Assembly: GCA_016937315.1 (NCBI GenBank)
Contig: JAFGWD010000317.1
Span: 1-14,821, forward strand
Reading direction: 5' to 3'
Length of the DNA stretch: 14,821 nucleotides
Source: Rhodospirillaceae bacterium
GTDB taxonomy: Bacteria > Pseudomonadota > Alphaproteobacteria > Rhodospirillales > Rhodospirillaceae
This document shows positions 6,714 to 14,231 of the stretch, piece by piece. Below the pieces are notes generated by a model. That model ran no database searches and was not told the origin of the DNA. It worked only from the letters and a program-made list of their open reading frames with translations. The position numbers were made by a program, and so were the translations under genes. Position 1 is the first letter of the stretch, and each line of letters starts with the position of its first letter.

Positions 6714-8831
6714 ATGAAATCGTCGACGGACCGCCCTTCGGGACTCCGCCGCACCGAGGCCGGTAAAGAAAACAACACCGCCAAGCCGCCAAGCCGTTTT
6801 TTGGCCGACCTCCACCTCTTTGACCTCATCGGCAAGGGGCTCTTTGGCCTCGACCTGGAGGACGGCGGACGCATTATCGCGGTTGGTCGCGTCGGTGCTG
6901 CTGTTCTGGAGCGTACCGTCTCCGATATTGTCGGATTTCTGCCAGATGACCTCCTGCCAGAGGCCGTCACACGATCCATCACCGAGCACGCCACCTTGGC
7001 CTCGCCACGGTCCGTCACCATCGAAACACCCCTGCCAACCACAGGCGCCCCGGACAGAATCATCGCCTGGACGTTGCACGATATCACCCACGACGGCAAA
7101 CACCTCGCGCTTCTGGAAACGGAAGATGTCACCACCCGCAAACACAACGAAAAACGTCTACGAAACCTTTTTCGTGCCGTGGAGCAAAGTCCGGCCTCCG
7201 TCGTCATCACCAACACCAAAGGCGTTATCGAATACGTCAATCCCCGGTTCACTCAAAACACCGGCTATGGTTTCGACGAAGTGATTGGCCAAACCCCCAG
7301 CATCGTGAAATCCGGCTTTACTTCGGATCAACAGTACCGCGATTTGTGGAACACCATTACCGCCGGGCGGGAATGGCACGGCGAGCTTCTCAATCGCCGG
7401 AAAAATGGAGAGATGTTCTGGGAACACATCTCCATCTCTCCAGTTCGCAATGAAGACGGAGAAATCGCCCATTTCATCGCCGTCAAGGAAGACATCACAG
7501 ATCGCAAAGAATACGAAAAACGCCTGCGTTATCAGGCTCATTACGACGAATTAACAAAATTACCGAACCGCATCCTGATTACCGACCGTCTGGGCCAAGC
7601 CTTGGCACGGGCAGACCGCAACCAGGACCATGTGGGCGTCGCGTTCATCGACCTGGACGACTTTAAGAAGGTCAACGACACGCTGGGACATACCTATGGC
7701 GACGACCTCTTACGGGTTGCTGCCCGTCGTTTGATGTCCTGCATCCGCAGCAGCGACACCGTCGGTCGCTTGGGGGGCGATGAATTCTTGGTCATTCTGC
7801 CCGACCTGAAAGATGGTACCCACGCGAGTACCGTCGCCGACAAAATTCTGGCCGCATTTGAAGACCCCTTCATCATTTTGGGCCATTCGATCACCACCAC
7901 CGCGTCAATCGGTCTCACCCTCTATCCCGATGACGGACGTGAGGCAGAAATCTTAATGCGGAATGCTGACGCGGCCATGTATCTCGCCAAAGATGCGGGA
8001 CGAAATTGCCAACGCTGCTTTCACCCAGAAATCAACACCATTGCCATGCATCGACTTCGCATGGAATCTTTGTTACGAGGTGCCGTAACACGCAACGAAC
8101 TGTTTGTCGTCTACCAACCCCAAATCTGCGCGGCGGATGGGCATCTGGTCGGCGCGGAAGCTCTGGTGCGTTGGCAGAGTCCGGAATTCGGACTGGTGCC
8201 GCCCCTCGACTTCATCGGCTTAGCCGAAGACAGCGGATTGATCGAACCCATTGGCCAATTCGTCCTGGAAACCGCCTGTCGACAATTCGCCGCATGGCAA
8301 ACCCGTCTGCCTCCCGGAACACGGATCAGTGTCAATGTCTCGACACGACAGGTTGCTTCGCCGTCTTTTTCGGAAAGCGTCGCCAAAACACTGTGGGAAA
8401 CTGGTCTTTCTCCCAGTCTCCTGGAAATTGAGCTGACGGAAAGCCTGTTTGCTCTACGCACACCAGTGATTATGGACAATCTGACCCGCTTGCGGCGCAT
8501 CGGGATACGACTGGCGGTGGATGACTTCGGCACCGGCTACTCCTCGTTAAGCTATTTACGGGAGTTCCCAGTCGATAGCGTCAAAATTGATCGCTCTTTT
8601 CTCATCCCGGTAGGCGACCCCGCTGCAGACGCCTTGGTTCGTGCCATCGTCGCCATGGGCCACAGCCTCAGCTTGCAAGTCGTCGCCGAAGGAATCGAAA
8701 CCCTGGAGCAAATGGCCTTTCTGAAAACGATTGCATGTGATGTCGCACAAGGTTTCCACATCGCACGGCCACTCGTTGCCAAAGACTTCCTTCCGTTTGC
8801 CCTGTCCTTGCATGGACACCACGCACCATGA
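6714..8831 (+). CDS. PAS-GGDEF-EAL cyclic-di-GMP turnover protein
   Basis: A 705-residue soluble signalling enzyme with no transmembrane segment. Residues 1-30 are charged and probably disordered. About 30-140 is a globular region that may be a diverged PAS domain, since it ends in 'ALLETEDVTTRKHNEKRL'. A clear PAS/PAC domain spans about 150-265 ('AVEQSPASVVITNTKGVIEYVNPRF', ending 'KEDITDRKEYEKRL'). The GGDEF domain covers about 269-436 with the intact motif at 354-358. The product-inhibition I-site RSSD sits five residues before it. The EAL domain covers about 450-695 with EAL at 482-484 and the catalytic neighbours 'NVSTRQ', 'ELTES', 'DDFGTGYSSL', 'KIDRSF' and 'AEGIET'. Both cyclase and phosphodiesterase sites look competent, so the protein could make or break cyclic-di-GMP under PAS control. 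The stop codon overlaps the next start (ATGA), implying translational coupling to the phosphate transporter gene. Confidence 0.95.
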   Translation: MKSSTDRPSGLRRTEAGKENNTAKPPSRFLADLHLFDLIGKGLFGLDLEDGGRIIAVGRVGAAVLERTVSDIVGFLPDDLLPEAVTRSITEHATLASPRSVTIETPLPTTGAPDRIIAWTLHDITHDGKHLALLETEDVTTRKHNEKRLRNLFRAVEQSPASVVITNTKGVIEYVNPRFTQNTGYGFDEVIGQTPSIVKSGFTSDQQYRDLWNTITAGREWHGELLNRRKNGEMFWEHISISPVRNEDGEIAHFIAVKEDITDRKEYEKRLRYQAHYDELTKLPNRILITDRLGQALARADRNQDHVGVAFIDLDDFKKVNDTLGHTYGDDLLRVAARRLMSCIRSSDTVGRLGGDEFLVILPDLKDGTHASTVADKILAAFEDPFIILGHSITTTASIGLTLYPDDGREAEILMRNADAAMYLAKDAGRNCQRCFHPEINTIAMHRLRMESLLRGAVTRNELFVVYQPQICAADGHLVGAEALVRWQSPEFGLVPPLDFIGLAEDSGLIEPIGQFVLETACRQFAAWQTRLPPGTRISVNVSTRQVASPSFSESVAKTLWETGLSPSLLEIELTESLFALRTPVIMDNLTRLRRIGIRLAVDDFGTGYSSLSYLREFPVDSVKIDRSFLIPVGDPAADALVRAIVAMGHSLSLQVVAEGIETLEQMAFLKTIACDVAQGFHIARPLVAKDFLPFALSLHGHHAP

Positions 8832-10654
8832 TGCGTCTGGGTAAAACCCTGCATCGCCATATGGGCACCACCGCCGCCCTGGTGGCCGGAGCCCTCCTCA
8901 TTTTCGCCATTGCTGTCACTGCGGCTTTTGCCAAAATCGCGGCGGGCGTTGCCATTTTTCTGTTCGGCATGCGCTTCATGGAAAACGGCTTTAAGGCTTT
9001 CACCGGCGGCACCCTGGACACCCTCTTAAAACGCTTCACACGCGGCCCCTGGCGGAGCTTGAGCTTTGGCATCGTCACCACCACCATCATGCAATCCAGC
9101 TCTCTGGTTTCGGTGATCACCATCTCGTTCCTGTCTGCGGGGTTGATCGACTTAGCCTCCGGGATCGGCATCGTATTCGGTGCGAACTTAGGAACCACCA
9201 GCGGCGCATGGTTGATCGCCGCCTTCGGCCTGAAGGTCGACATCGCCGCCTGGGCCATGCCAATGCTCGCCCTGGGCATCATTCTCGTCCTCCACCCAGC
9301 ACGCTCCGCCAAAGGCGCAGGCAACATCCTGGCGGGATTAGGATTTCTGTTCCTTGGCATTTCCTTCATGAAGGACGGATTCGACACCTTCAACCAAGGC
9401 CTAGATATCGCTGTCATTGACCCACAGGGTTTACGCGCCACCTTACTATTCGTCCTGTTCGGGGCCGCAGCAACGGTCATTATGCAGTCCAGCCACGCCA
9501 CCTTGGTCTTGATTCTGACCGCGCTATCCTCTGGACAGATTGGCGCCGAAGGGGCCATCACACTGGCCGTTGGGGCCAACATCGGCACCACCATCACGGC
9601 AATCATCGGTGCTTTCAGCGCGAACATCGATGGCAAACGTTTAGCTGCCGCACACATGGTGTTCAACATCATCACCGGGGGACTCGTCATTACAGCCATC
9701 GGCCCGACCATCCACTTGGTCGAAAGCCTCTCGGCAAGCCTGGGCATCGGAGACGATGCGACACTGGAACTCGCCTTGTTCCACACTCTGTTCAATGGAT
9801 TAGGCGTCGTCCTCCTGACGCCTCTGATCCCCAGCATGATCCCAATTTTGGGCCGCCTGTTGCCGACACCACAACCCCCAGGCCTGAAACCCTGCTTTCT
9901 CACGGCTGCTACCGAAGCCTTTCCCGAGCCCCTGAATCAGGCGCTCCGCCTGGAACTCATCCGCCTTTACGACAATGCGGTGGAGATCATGGCCCATGGC
10001 CTACATGTGCGGCGCCGCATTCTGTTCGGTGCGATCTCTTTGGAAACCATCATCGACCATCAGCGAAACCTCATCACTATTGATCTGGACAATCAGTATG
10101 CAGAACGCGTGGAAAGCCTGTCTGCCGCCATCATCGGCGCGATCAGCCGGGCCGGAACCCCTTCTCCGGAACAAACCGAAACCCTGTCATCGTTTCAGGA
10201 TGCTTGCTTAGGTATCATCGCCTGCGTCAAGGAAACCAAACATTTACGTCCCAACCTGACGCTTTACATACGCCACAACAACGCGGACATCCGCACAACT
10301 TACAATGAGATGCGGCTGGCGATTGGCAACGCGCTCCGCGCCATCGACCAATTACGCAAAGAACCGCAAGAGCACCGCGACACGCTGGAACTGGAAACCC
10401 TGCGCGTTCACTTCACCCAAAATGACCCAACCACCAACGGACGCCTCGACACTTTGATCCGCGAAGGCCGCATCACACCGCACATGGGAATGTCCCTGAT
10501 GAATGATTTGCGTTATACACGAAGTGTTGTTTGGGCTTTGGTCGATATCGGACGCACCCTGTTTGGGGAAATCGACACCACACACAGCGCGGCAGAACGC
10601 GTCTTGGGCCTAAGCGACGCCGATATCTCCCGCATTGCGCGAGGCCCATCATGA
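8828..10654 (+). CDS. Na+/phosphate cotransporter family protein with PhoU-like C-terminal domain
   Basis: A 608-residue inner-membrane protein of the bacterial NptA/NaPi-II-like family. The membrane half, about 12-345, carries the two inverted-topology repeats with their hallmark QSS motifs. Repeat 1 has 'QSSSLVSVITISFL' from 89 and 'GANLGTT' at 118-124. Repeat 2 has 'QSSHATLVLILTALSSG' from 220 and 'GANIGTT' at 249-255. 'GVAIFLFGMRFMENGFKAFTGG' (about 40-61) is also typical of the family. The cytoplasmic part, about 365-608, is helical and PhoU-like, as in many bacterial family members. The likely role is sodium-coupled phosphate movement or phosphate-linked regulation; the direction is not shown by the sequence. 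The start overlaps the preceding stop as ATGA. ATG at 8831, three bases on, is an equally possible start, and no good Shine-Dalgarno is present, which is consistent with coupled re-initiation. The end overlaps the next start in the same way. Confidence 0.92.
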   Translation: MMRLGKTLHRHMGTTAALVAGALLIFAIAVTAAFAKIAAGVAIFLFGMRFMENGFKAFTGGTLDTLLKRFTRGPWRSLSFGIVTTTIMQSSSLVSVITISFLSAGLIDLASGIGIVFGANLGTTSGAWLIAAFGLKVDIAAWAMPMLALGIILVLHPARSAKGAGNILAGLGFLFLGISFMKDGFDTFNQGLDIAVIDPQGLRATLLFVLFGAAATVIMQSSHATLVLILTALSSGQIGAEGAITLAVGANIGTTITAIIGAFSANIDGKRLAAAHMVFNIITGGLVITAIGPTIHLVESLSASLGIGDDATLELALFHTLFNGLGVVLLTPLIPSMIPILGRLLPTPQPPGLKPCFLTAATEAFPEPLNQALRLELIRLYDNAVEIMAHGLHVRRRILFGAISLETIIDHQRNLITIDLDNQYAERVESLSAAIIGAISRAGTPSPEQTETLSSFQDACLGIIACVKETKHLRPNLTLYIRHNNADIRTTYNEMRLAIGNALRAIDQLRKEPQEHRDTLELETLRVHFTQNDPTTNGRLDTLIREGRITPHMGMSLMNDLRYTRSVVWALVDIGRTLFGEIDTTHSAAERVLGLSDADISRIARGPS

Positions 10655-10935
10655 AGACCCGGAAAATCGTTGAGCTGTTGGACGACCTTTTGGGAGGGGA
10701 GCGATCAAAACGTTCACGCCGCGAACGCGCCGTCCAGGACTTGCTGGAAAAACTCGCCCGTAAGGAAGAGAAAATCCTAGAGAAGTTAGCAGACCCCTTG
10801 GACGCCGATGAAATCAGCCATTTCAATCTGAAACTTCAGGTCAACCGCGCACATCAGGATAAAGCCCGCACGGCTCTTGAATCCTGGGCACAAACCGGTG
10901 AAACCACCACACCGGACGAAGCCACGCGGCATTAA
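10651..10935 (+). CDS. Small charged coiled-coil-like protein, 94 residues
   Basis: The function is unknown. The product is almost entirely charged and helical: 'MKTRKIVELLDDLL', a basic stretch 'RSKRSRRERAVQD', then 'LLEKLARKEEKILEKLADPL' with a regular leucine spacing that suggests a short coiled coil. A second helix (about 53-80) contains 'FNLKLQVNRAHQDKARTALESW'. It has no cysteine, signal peptide or membrane segment. The frame is open further upstream, but those residues lie in the transporter gene's shadow. ATG at 10651 overlaps the transporter stop as ATGA and is the natural start. The tight coupling suggests the product works with the transporter or its PhoU-like domain, for example as a small regulatory partner; this is inference. 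It converges on asnB with a 32-nt gap. Confidence 0.8.
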   Translation: MKTRKIVELLDDLLGGERSKRSRRERAVQDLLEKLARKEEKILEKLADPLDADEISHFNLKLQVNRAHQDKARTALESWAQTGETTTPDEATRH

Positions 10936-10967
10936 AGACATTTCGCCAAAGGAAACAGGCTCTACCC

Positions 10968-12896
10968 TCACCCCATCCAGCGGGTTTTCCAGGCCTGGAA
11001 CATCACCACCGCCCACAAGTGGTATTGCCAGTTGCGACGCCCTGACTGGTGTTCAGCCCAGGCCCGCTGAATGTGCGCCACGTCGAAGAACCCCTCATCA
11101 GACAGCCGCTGCTCATCCAGCAAATCCGCCGCCCAGTCCTTCAATGGTCCCCGCAACCATTCCGCCACTGGCATGGAAAATCCGGTTTTTGGCCGTTCCA
11201 CCAAGTCACGCGGCACATAGCGGTATAAAATGTTCCGCAGCACATTTTTCCCCTGGCCGTTCTTCAGTTTTTGATCGCGGCGCAGTTTCCAAGACAGCTC
11301 GACAACCCGGTGATCAATGATCGGCACGCGGACCTCCAGCGCGACGGCCATGGAGGCACGGTCCACCTTGGTCAGGATGTCATCCGGCAAATAGGTCAGC
11401 ATATCCATCGCCTGCATGCGTTCCATAAAGTCCGGCAGATATGTTTTCAATCGCGAATCCCAGATCACCCCCTTGGGCTCCACGGCGTCCTTGACCACGC
11501 CGTCCCAGTGGGTCAACAGCTTGCGATAAATTCCATCGGGATCATTCTCAGGCAGAATTCGCGCAATTTTCAGCAAACGATCCTTCATCAAGGCTGGAGA
11601 ACGCGCATCCCCTTTCAACCTCAACCCCAAGCCTAAGCACGATTCCGGCACAGCCGACAACACCCCCGCGCCAAGCCGCCGCACCACCCCCGGAACACGC
11701 CCCGACAGGCGGTAGAAACGATCTGCCCAAAGATACCGATTATACCCCGCAAACAATTCGTCTCCGCCATCCCCCGACAACGCAACGGTAACGTGCCGAC
11801 GAGTCATTTCCGAAACCAGATAGGTGGGAATTTGCGAAGAATCGGCAAACGGTTCGTCATACATGTCAGCTAAGCGCGGAATCAAATTCAGCGCATGCTC
11901 CGGTTCGGCATAGAGTTCGGTATGGTCGGTGCCAATATGTTTGGCCACCGCCTTGGCGTGCTCAGCCTCGTTGTATCCGACCTCTTTGAAGCCAATGGAA
12001 AACGTCTTGACCGGACGATCACTGGCTGCCTGCATCAAGGCAGCCACTGTCGAGGAATCGATGCCTCCAGACAGAAACGCGCCCAAAGGCACATCGGCAA
12101 CCATGCGACGCTGAACCGCATCGAACAACACGTCATGCAACGCATCTTCAGCTTCAGCATCGCTCATCACACCTTTATCGGCAGCAGCGGCACGCACCGC
12201 CCCCTCCACCGACCAAAAAGTGTCCTGCTGCGTCGTCCCATCAGCCTCAATGGTCAGAATTTTTCCGGCTTCCAGTTTGGAAACCCCGCGATAAATCGTC
12301 CACGGTGCCGGAACATAGGTGTGCCGCATATAGGCCGCCACCGCACCACGATCAATTTCCGGAGTCCAGTCTGGCAAGGCACGAAGGGTTTTCAATTCCG
12401 ACCCAAAAGCAAAAACAGCGCCGAAACGTGCCCAGTACAGCGGTTTGATCCCCAAACGATCTCGCACCAGAGTCAAACGCCGGTCACGGCGATCCCAAAT
12501 CGCAATCGCAAACATGCCGACCAAACGTTCAATAGTGGCACGAATACCCCAAACCGCGCAGCCTTCGACAATCACTTCGGTATCTGAATGACCACGAAAC
12601 CGCCGCCCAGCAGCCTCCAGTTCCGGCCTCAGATCATCGGCGTTATAAGCTTCGCCATTATAGGCCACAACGAAACGCCCGCAGGACGAAGCCATGGGCT
12701 GATGCCCGGCCTCGGACAAATCGACAATCGCCAGCCGCCGATGACCCAGCGCAATCCCCGCCGCCGCATCAACCCAAACATCACCACCATCCGGGCCACG
12801 ATGCCGGATGGTTTCGGTCATGGCCCAAACCCGCGCCCGCAAATCTTCTGTCGAATGCCGTGCGTCTAAATCAAGGAAACCGGTGAGTCCGCACAT
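10968..12896 (-). CDS. asnB: Asparagine synthetase (glutamine-hydrolysing), AsnB type
   Basis: A 642-residue cytoplasmic amidotransferase making asparagine (or an amidated analogue) from aspartate, glutamine and ATP. The N-terminal class II glutaminase domain (about 1-215) starts with the required Cys2 (MCGLTGF). It contains 'RHRGPDG' at 31-37, 'GHRRLAIVDL' at 51-60, and 'YNGEAYN', where the usual form is YNGEIYN. The synthetase domain carries the PP-loop 'LSGGIDSS' at 275-282, 'YDEPFADSSQIPTYLVS' at about 346-362, and 'LSGDGGDELFAGYNRY' at 373-388. The C-terminal third keeps 'LPDDILTKVDRASMA' and 'RVPIIDH'. At 642 residues it is longer than E. coli AsnB (about 554). This longer type also occurs in surface-polysaccharide clusters, so an amidation role other than free asparagine is possible. 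ATG at 12896 is required by Cys2. Its GGAAGG is 11 nt away, a rather long spacing. It lies 58 nt downstream of deoB. Confidence 0.93.
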   Translation of the reverse strand: MCGLTGFLDLDARHSTEDLRARVWAMTETIRHRGPDGGDVWVDAAAGIALGHRRLAIVDLSEAGHQPMASSCGRFVVAYNGEAYNADDLRPELEAAGRRFRGHSDTEVIVEGCAVWGIRATIERLVGMFAIAIWDRRDRRLTLVRDRLGIKPLYWARFGAVFAFGSELKTLRALPDWTPEIDRGAVAAYMRHTYVPAPWTIYRGVSKLEAGKILTIEADGTTQQDTFWSVEGAVRAAAADKGVMSDAEAEDALHDVLFDAVQRRMVADVPLGAFLSGGIDSSTVAALMQAASDRPVKTFSIGFKEVGYNEAEHAKAVAKHIGTDHTELYAEPEHALNLIPRLADMYDEPFADSSQIPTYLVSEMTRRHVTVALSGDGGDELFAGYNRYLWADRFYRLSGRVPGVVRRLGAGVLSAVPESCLGLGLRLKGDARSPALMKDRLLKIARILPENDPDGIYRKLLTHWDGVVKDAVEPKGVIWDSRLKTYLPDFMERMQAMDMLTYLPDDILTKVDRASMAVALEVRVPIIDHRVVELSWKLRRDQKLKNGQGKNVLRNILYRYVPRDLVERPKTGFSMPVAEWLRGPLKDWAADLLDEQRLSDEGFFDVAHIQRAWAEHQSGRRNWQYHLWAVVMFQAWKTRWMG

Positions 12897-12942
12897 CCGT
12901 TTTGCCGCCTTCCCAGAAAAAGGTCTACTGGGTGGGCACTAT

Positions 12943-12954
12943 ACGGCATGCCGT
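12943..12954. repeat. 12-bp perfect palindrome abutting the deoB stop
   Basis: ACGGCATGCCGT is its own reverse complement and directly follows the deoB stop codon (12955-12957 on the minus strand), within the 58-nt deoB-asnB gap. It could be an operator half-site pair or chance. It has no room for a proper loop and no T-run, so it is not an intrinsic terminator. Confidence 0.3.
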
Positions 12955-14154
12955 TCAAGGAAGGAAAGCCCGCCCTTCATCCAACGGCTCCATCCCAAAG
13001 TGCCGTGCAATGGTCTGTGCAATATCGGCAAAGCTTTCCCGAAGACCAATATCGCGGGCCATCATACCTGGACCAAAGGCCAACACCGGCACCCATTCAC
13101 GGGTATGGTCGGTCCCCCTCCAGGTTGGGTCACAGCCGTGATCAGCAGAAAGAATCACGATGTCTTCGCACCGCAGCCTGGCTTCCAATTCCGGCAAGCG
13201 TGCATCAAAAGCCTCCAGCGCAGCTGCATACCCGGCAACATCGCGACGATGTCCATAAAGGGTGTCGAAATCGACGAAATTTGCAAAGATCAGCGCCCCG
13301 CTGGGGGCGGCCTCCAGCGCCGTCAAGGTCGCATCGAACAGCGCCATATCCCCCACCGCCTTGATCTCTTGAGTCATCCCACTGTGTGCAAAAATATCGC
13401 CGATTTTGCCAATGGCAATGACCTCATGGCCGCGCTCTTTCAGACGATCCAGAATGGTCAAAGCCGGCGGCGGCACCGCATAGTCCTTGCGGCTCGCAGT
13501 GCGCGTGAAGGTCCCCTCACGACCGACGAAGGGTCGCGCAATAACGCGTCCAATTTTGTATGAATCGACCAATTCGCGGGCAATCGCACACACATCATAC
13601 AGCCGTTGCAGACCAAAGCTTTCCTCATGCGCGGCGATTTGGAACACAGAATCTGCGGAGGTATAAACAATCGGTTTACCGGTCGCGACATGTTCCTGCC
13701 CCAACCGCGCCACGATTTCCGTGCCAGAGGCATGGCAATTCCCCAAGACTCCAGGCAACCCCGCACGGCGCATCAACGCCGCAATCAACACATCGGGAAA
13801 GCAGGGAATGGTCTCGGGAAAATATCCCCAGTCAAAACGCACTGGAACGCCCATCATCTCCCAATGACCGCTGGGGGTATCCTTGCCTTTGCTGACTTCC
13901 CGCGCCGCGCCATGGACACCACGAAACGGCCCTGCACCATCCAACCCCGGCGGCACCTGTCCGGTGACGGCACACGCCGCTGCGCCTAAGCCTAAAGCGC
14001 TCAAGAACGGCAGACGCAGAGGCCCACGGGGCAACGCTGCACACGTCGCAGCAATATGCCCCAGGGTATCGGCCCCAACATCCCCAAACGCGGCAGCGTC
14101 AGGCGCTGCACCAATGCCAAAGCTATCCAGAACCAAAACCAGCGCACGGGCCAT
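12955..14154 (-). CDS. deoB: Phosphopentomutase
   Basis: A 399-residue cytoplasmic enzyme interconverting (deoxy)ribose-1-phosphate and (deoxy)ribose-5-phosphate. It is an alkaline-phosphatase-superfamily metalloenzyme using two Mn2+ ions and a phosphothreonine. Metal and active-site residues are visible: Asp10 in 'LVLDSFGIG'; the nucleophile-loop 'SKGKDTPSGHWEM' with Thr93; 'FVDFDTLYGHRRD' (Asp295 to His302); 'SADHGCDPT' (Asp338, His339); and 'TDHTREWVP' (His350). The cap domain lies at about 100-215. The length matches the family. ATG at 14154 was chosen because AAGGAG lies 5 nt upstream; an in-frame GTG at 14160 overlaps that ribosome binding site. It follows deoA on the same strand, forming a classical nucleoside-salvage pair, with the 61-bp palindrome between them. 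Confidence 0.96.
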   Translation of the reverse strand: MARALVLVLDSFGIGAAPDAAAFGDVGADTLGHIAATCAALPRGPLRLPFLSALGLGAAACAVTGQVPPGLDGAGPFRGVHGAAREVSKGKDTPSGHWEMMGVPVRFDWGYFPETIPCFPDVLIAALMRRAGLPGVLGNCHASGTEIVARLGQEHVATGKPIVYTSADSVFQIAAHEESFGLQRLYDVCAIARELVDSYKIGRVIARPFVGREGTFTRTASRKDYAVPPPALTILDRLKERGHEVIAIGKIGDIFAHSGMTQEIKAVGDMALFDATLTALEAAPSGALIFANFVDFDTLYGHRRDVAGYAAALEAFDARLPELEARLRCEDIVILSADHGCDPTWRGTDHTREWVPVLAFGPGMMARDIGLRESFADIAQTIARHFGMEPLDEGRAFLP

Positions 14155-14159
14155 AACCA

Positions 14160-14165
14160 CTCCTT
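14160..14165 (-). promoter_or_regulatory. deoB ribosome binding site
   Basis: AAGGAG on the minus strand is followed by TGGTT and ATG (14154). It selects this ATG over the GTG at 14160. The palindrome at 14171-14231 ends 5 nt before this site, close enough for a hairpin in the mRNA to affect ribosome access. Confidence 0.75.
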
Positions 14166-14170
14166 GGGAC

Positions 14171-14231
14171 TAGGACGTAAACTCATAAATCCCGCCGGTT
14201 GCGCCGGAGCGATTTATGAGTCTACGTCCTA
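14171..14231. repeat. 61-bp near-perfect palindrome between deoA and deoB (possible MITE/REP-like element or regulatory hairpin)
   Basis: The left arm (14171-14191, beginning TAGGACGTAAACTC) and right arm (14211-14231, ending GTCTACGTCCTA) are inverted repeats that match at 20 of 21 positions. The one difference is an A/G at the tenth base. The 19-nt spacer contains its own CCGG (14195-14198) and CCGG (14204-14207) pair around TTGCG, so the whole can fold as a stem with an internal loop and an apical hairpin. Symmetry stops exactly at the outer TA on both sides. The deoA stop codon (14229-14231) lies in the right arm. There is no T-run, so it is not a standard intrinsic terminator. I saw no second copy in this window. 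Confidence 0.85.

Noticed and set aside
8668..9903. Long open frame of 411 codons antisense to the Na+/phosphate transporter gene
   Set aside because: It is a shadow of the GC-rich transporter gene. Its translation is Met/Ala/Pro-rich with no domain, while the + strand shows clear family motifs.
11895..12587. 230-codon open frame antisense to asnB
   Set aside because: It lies fully inside an unmistakable asnB and encodes no recognisable domain.
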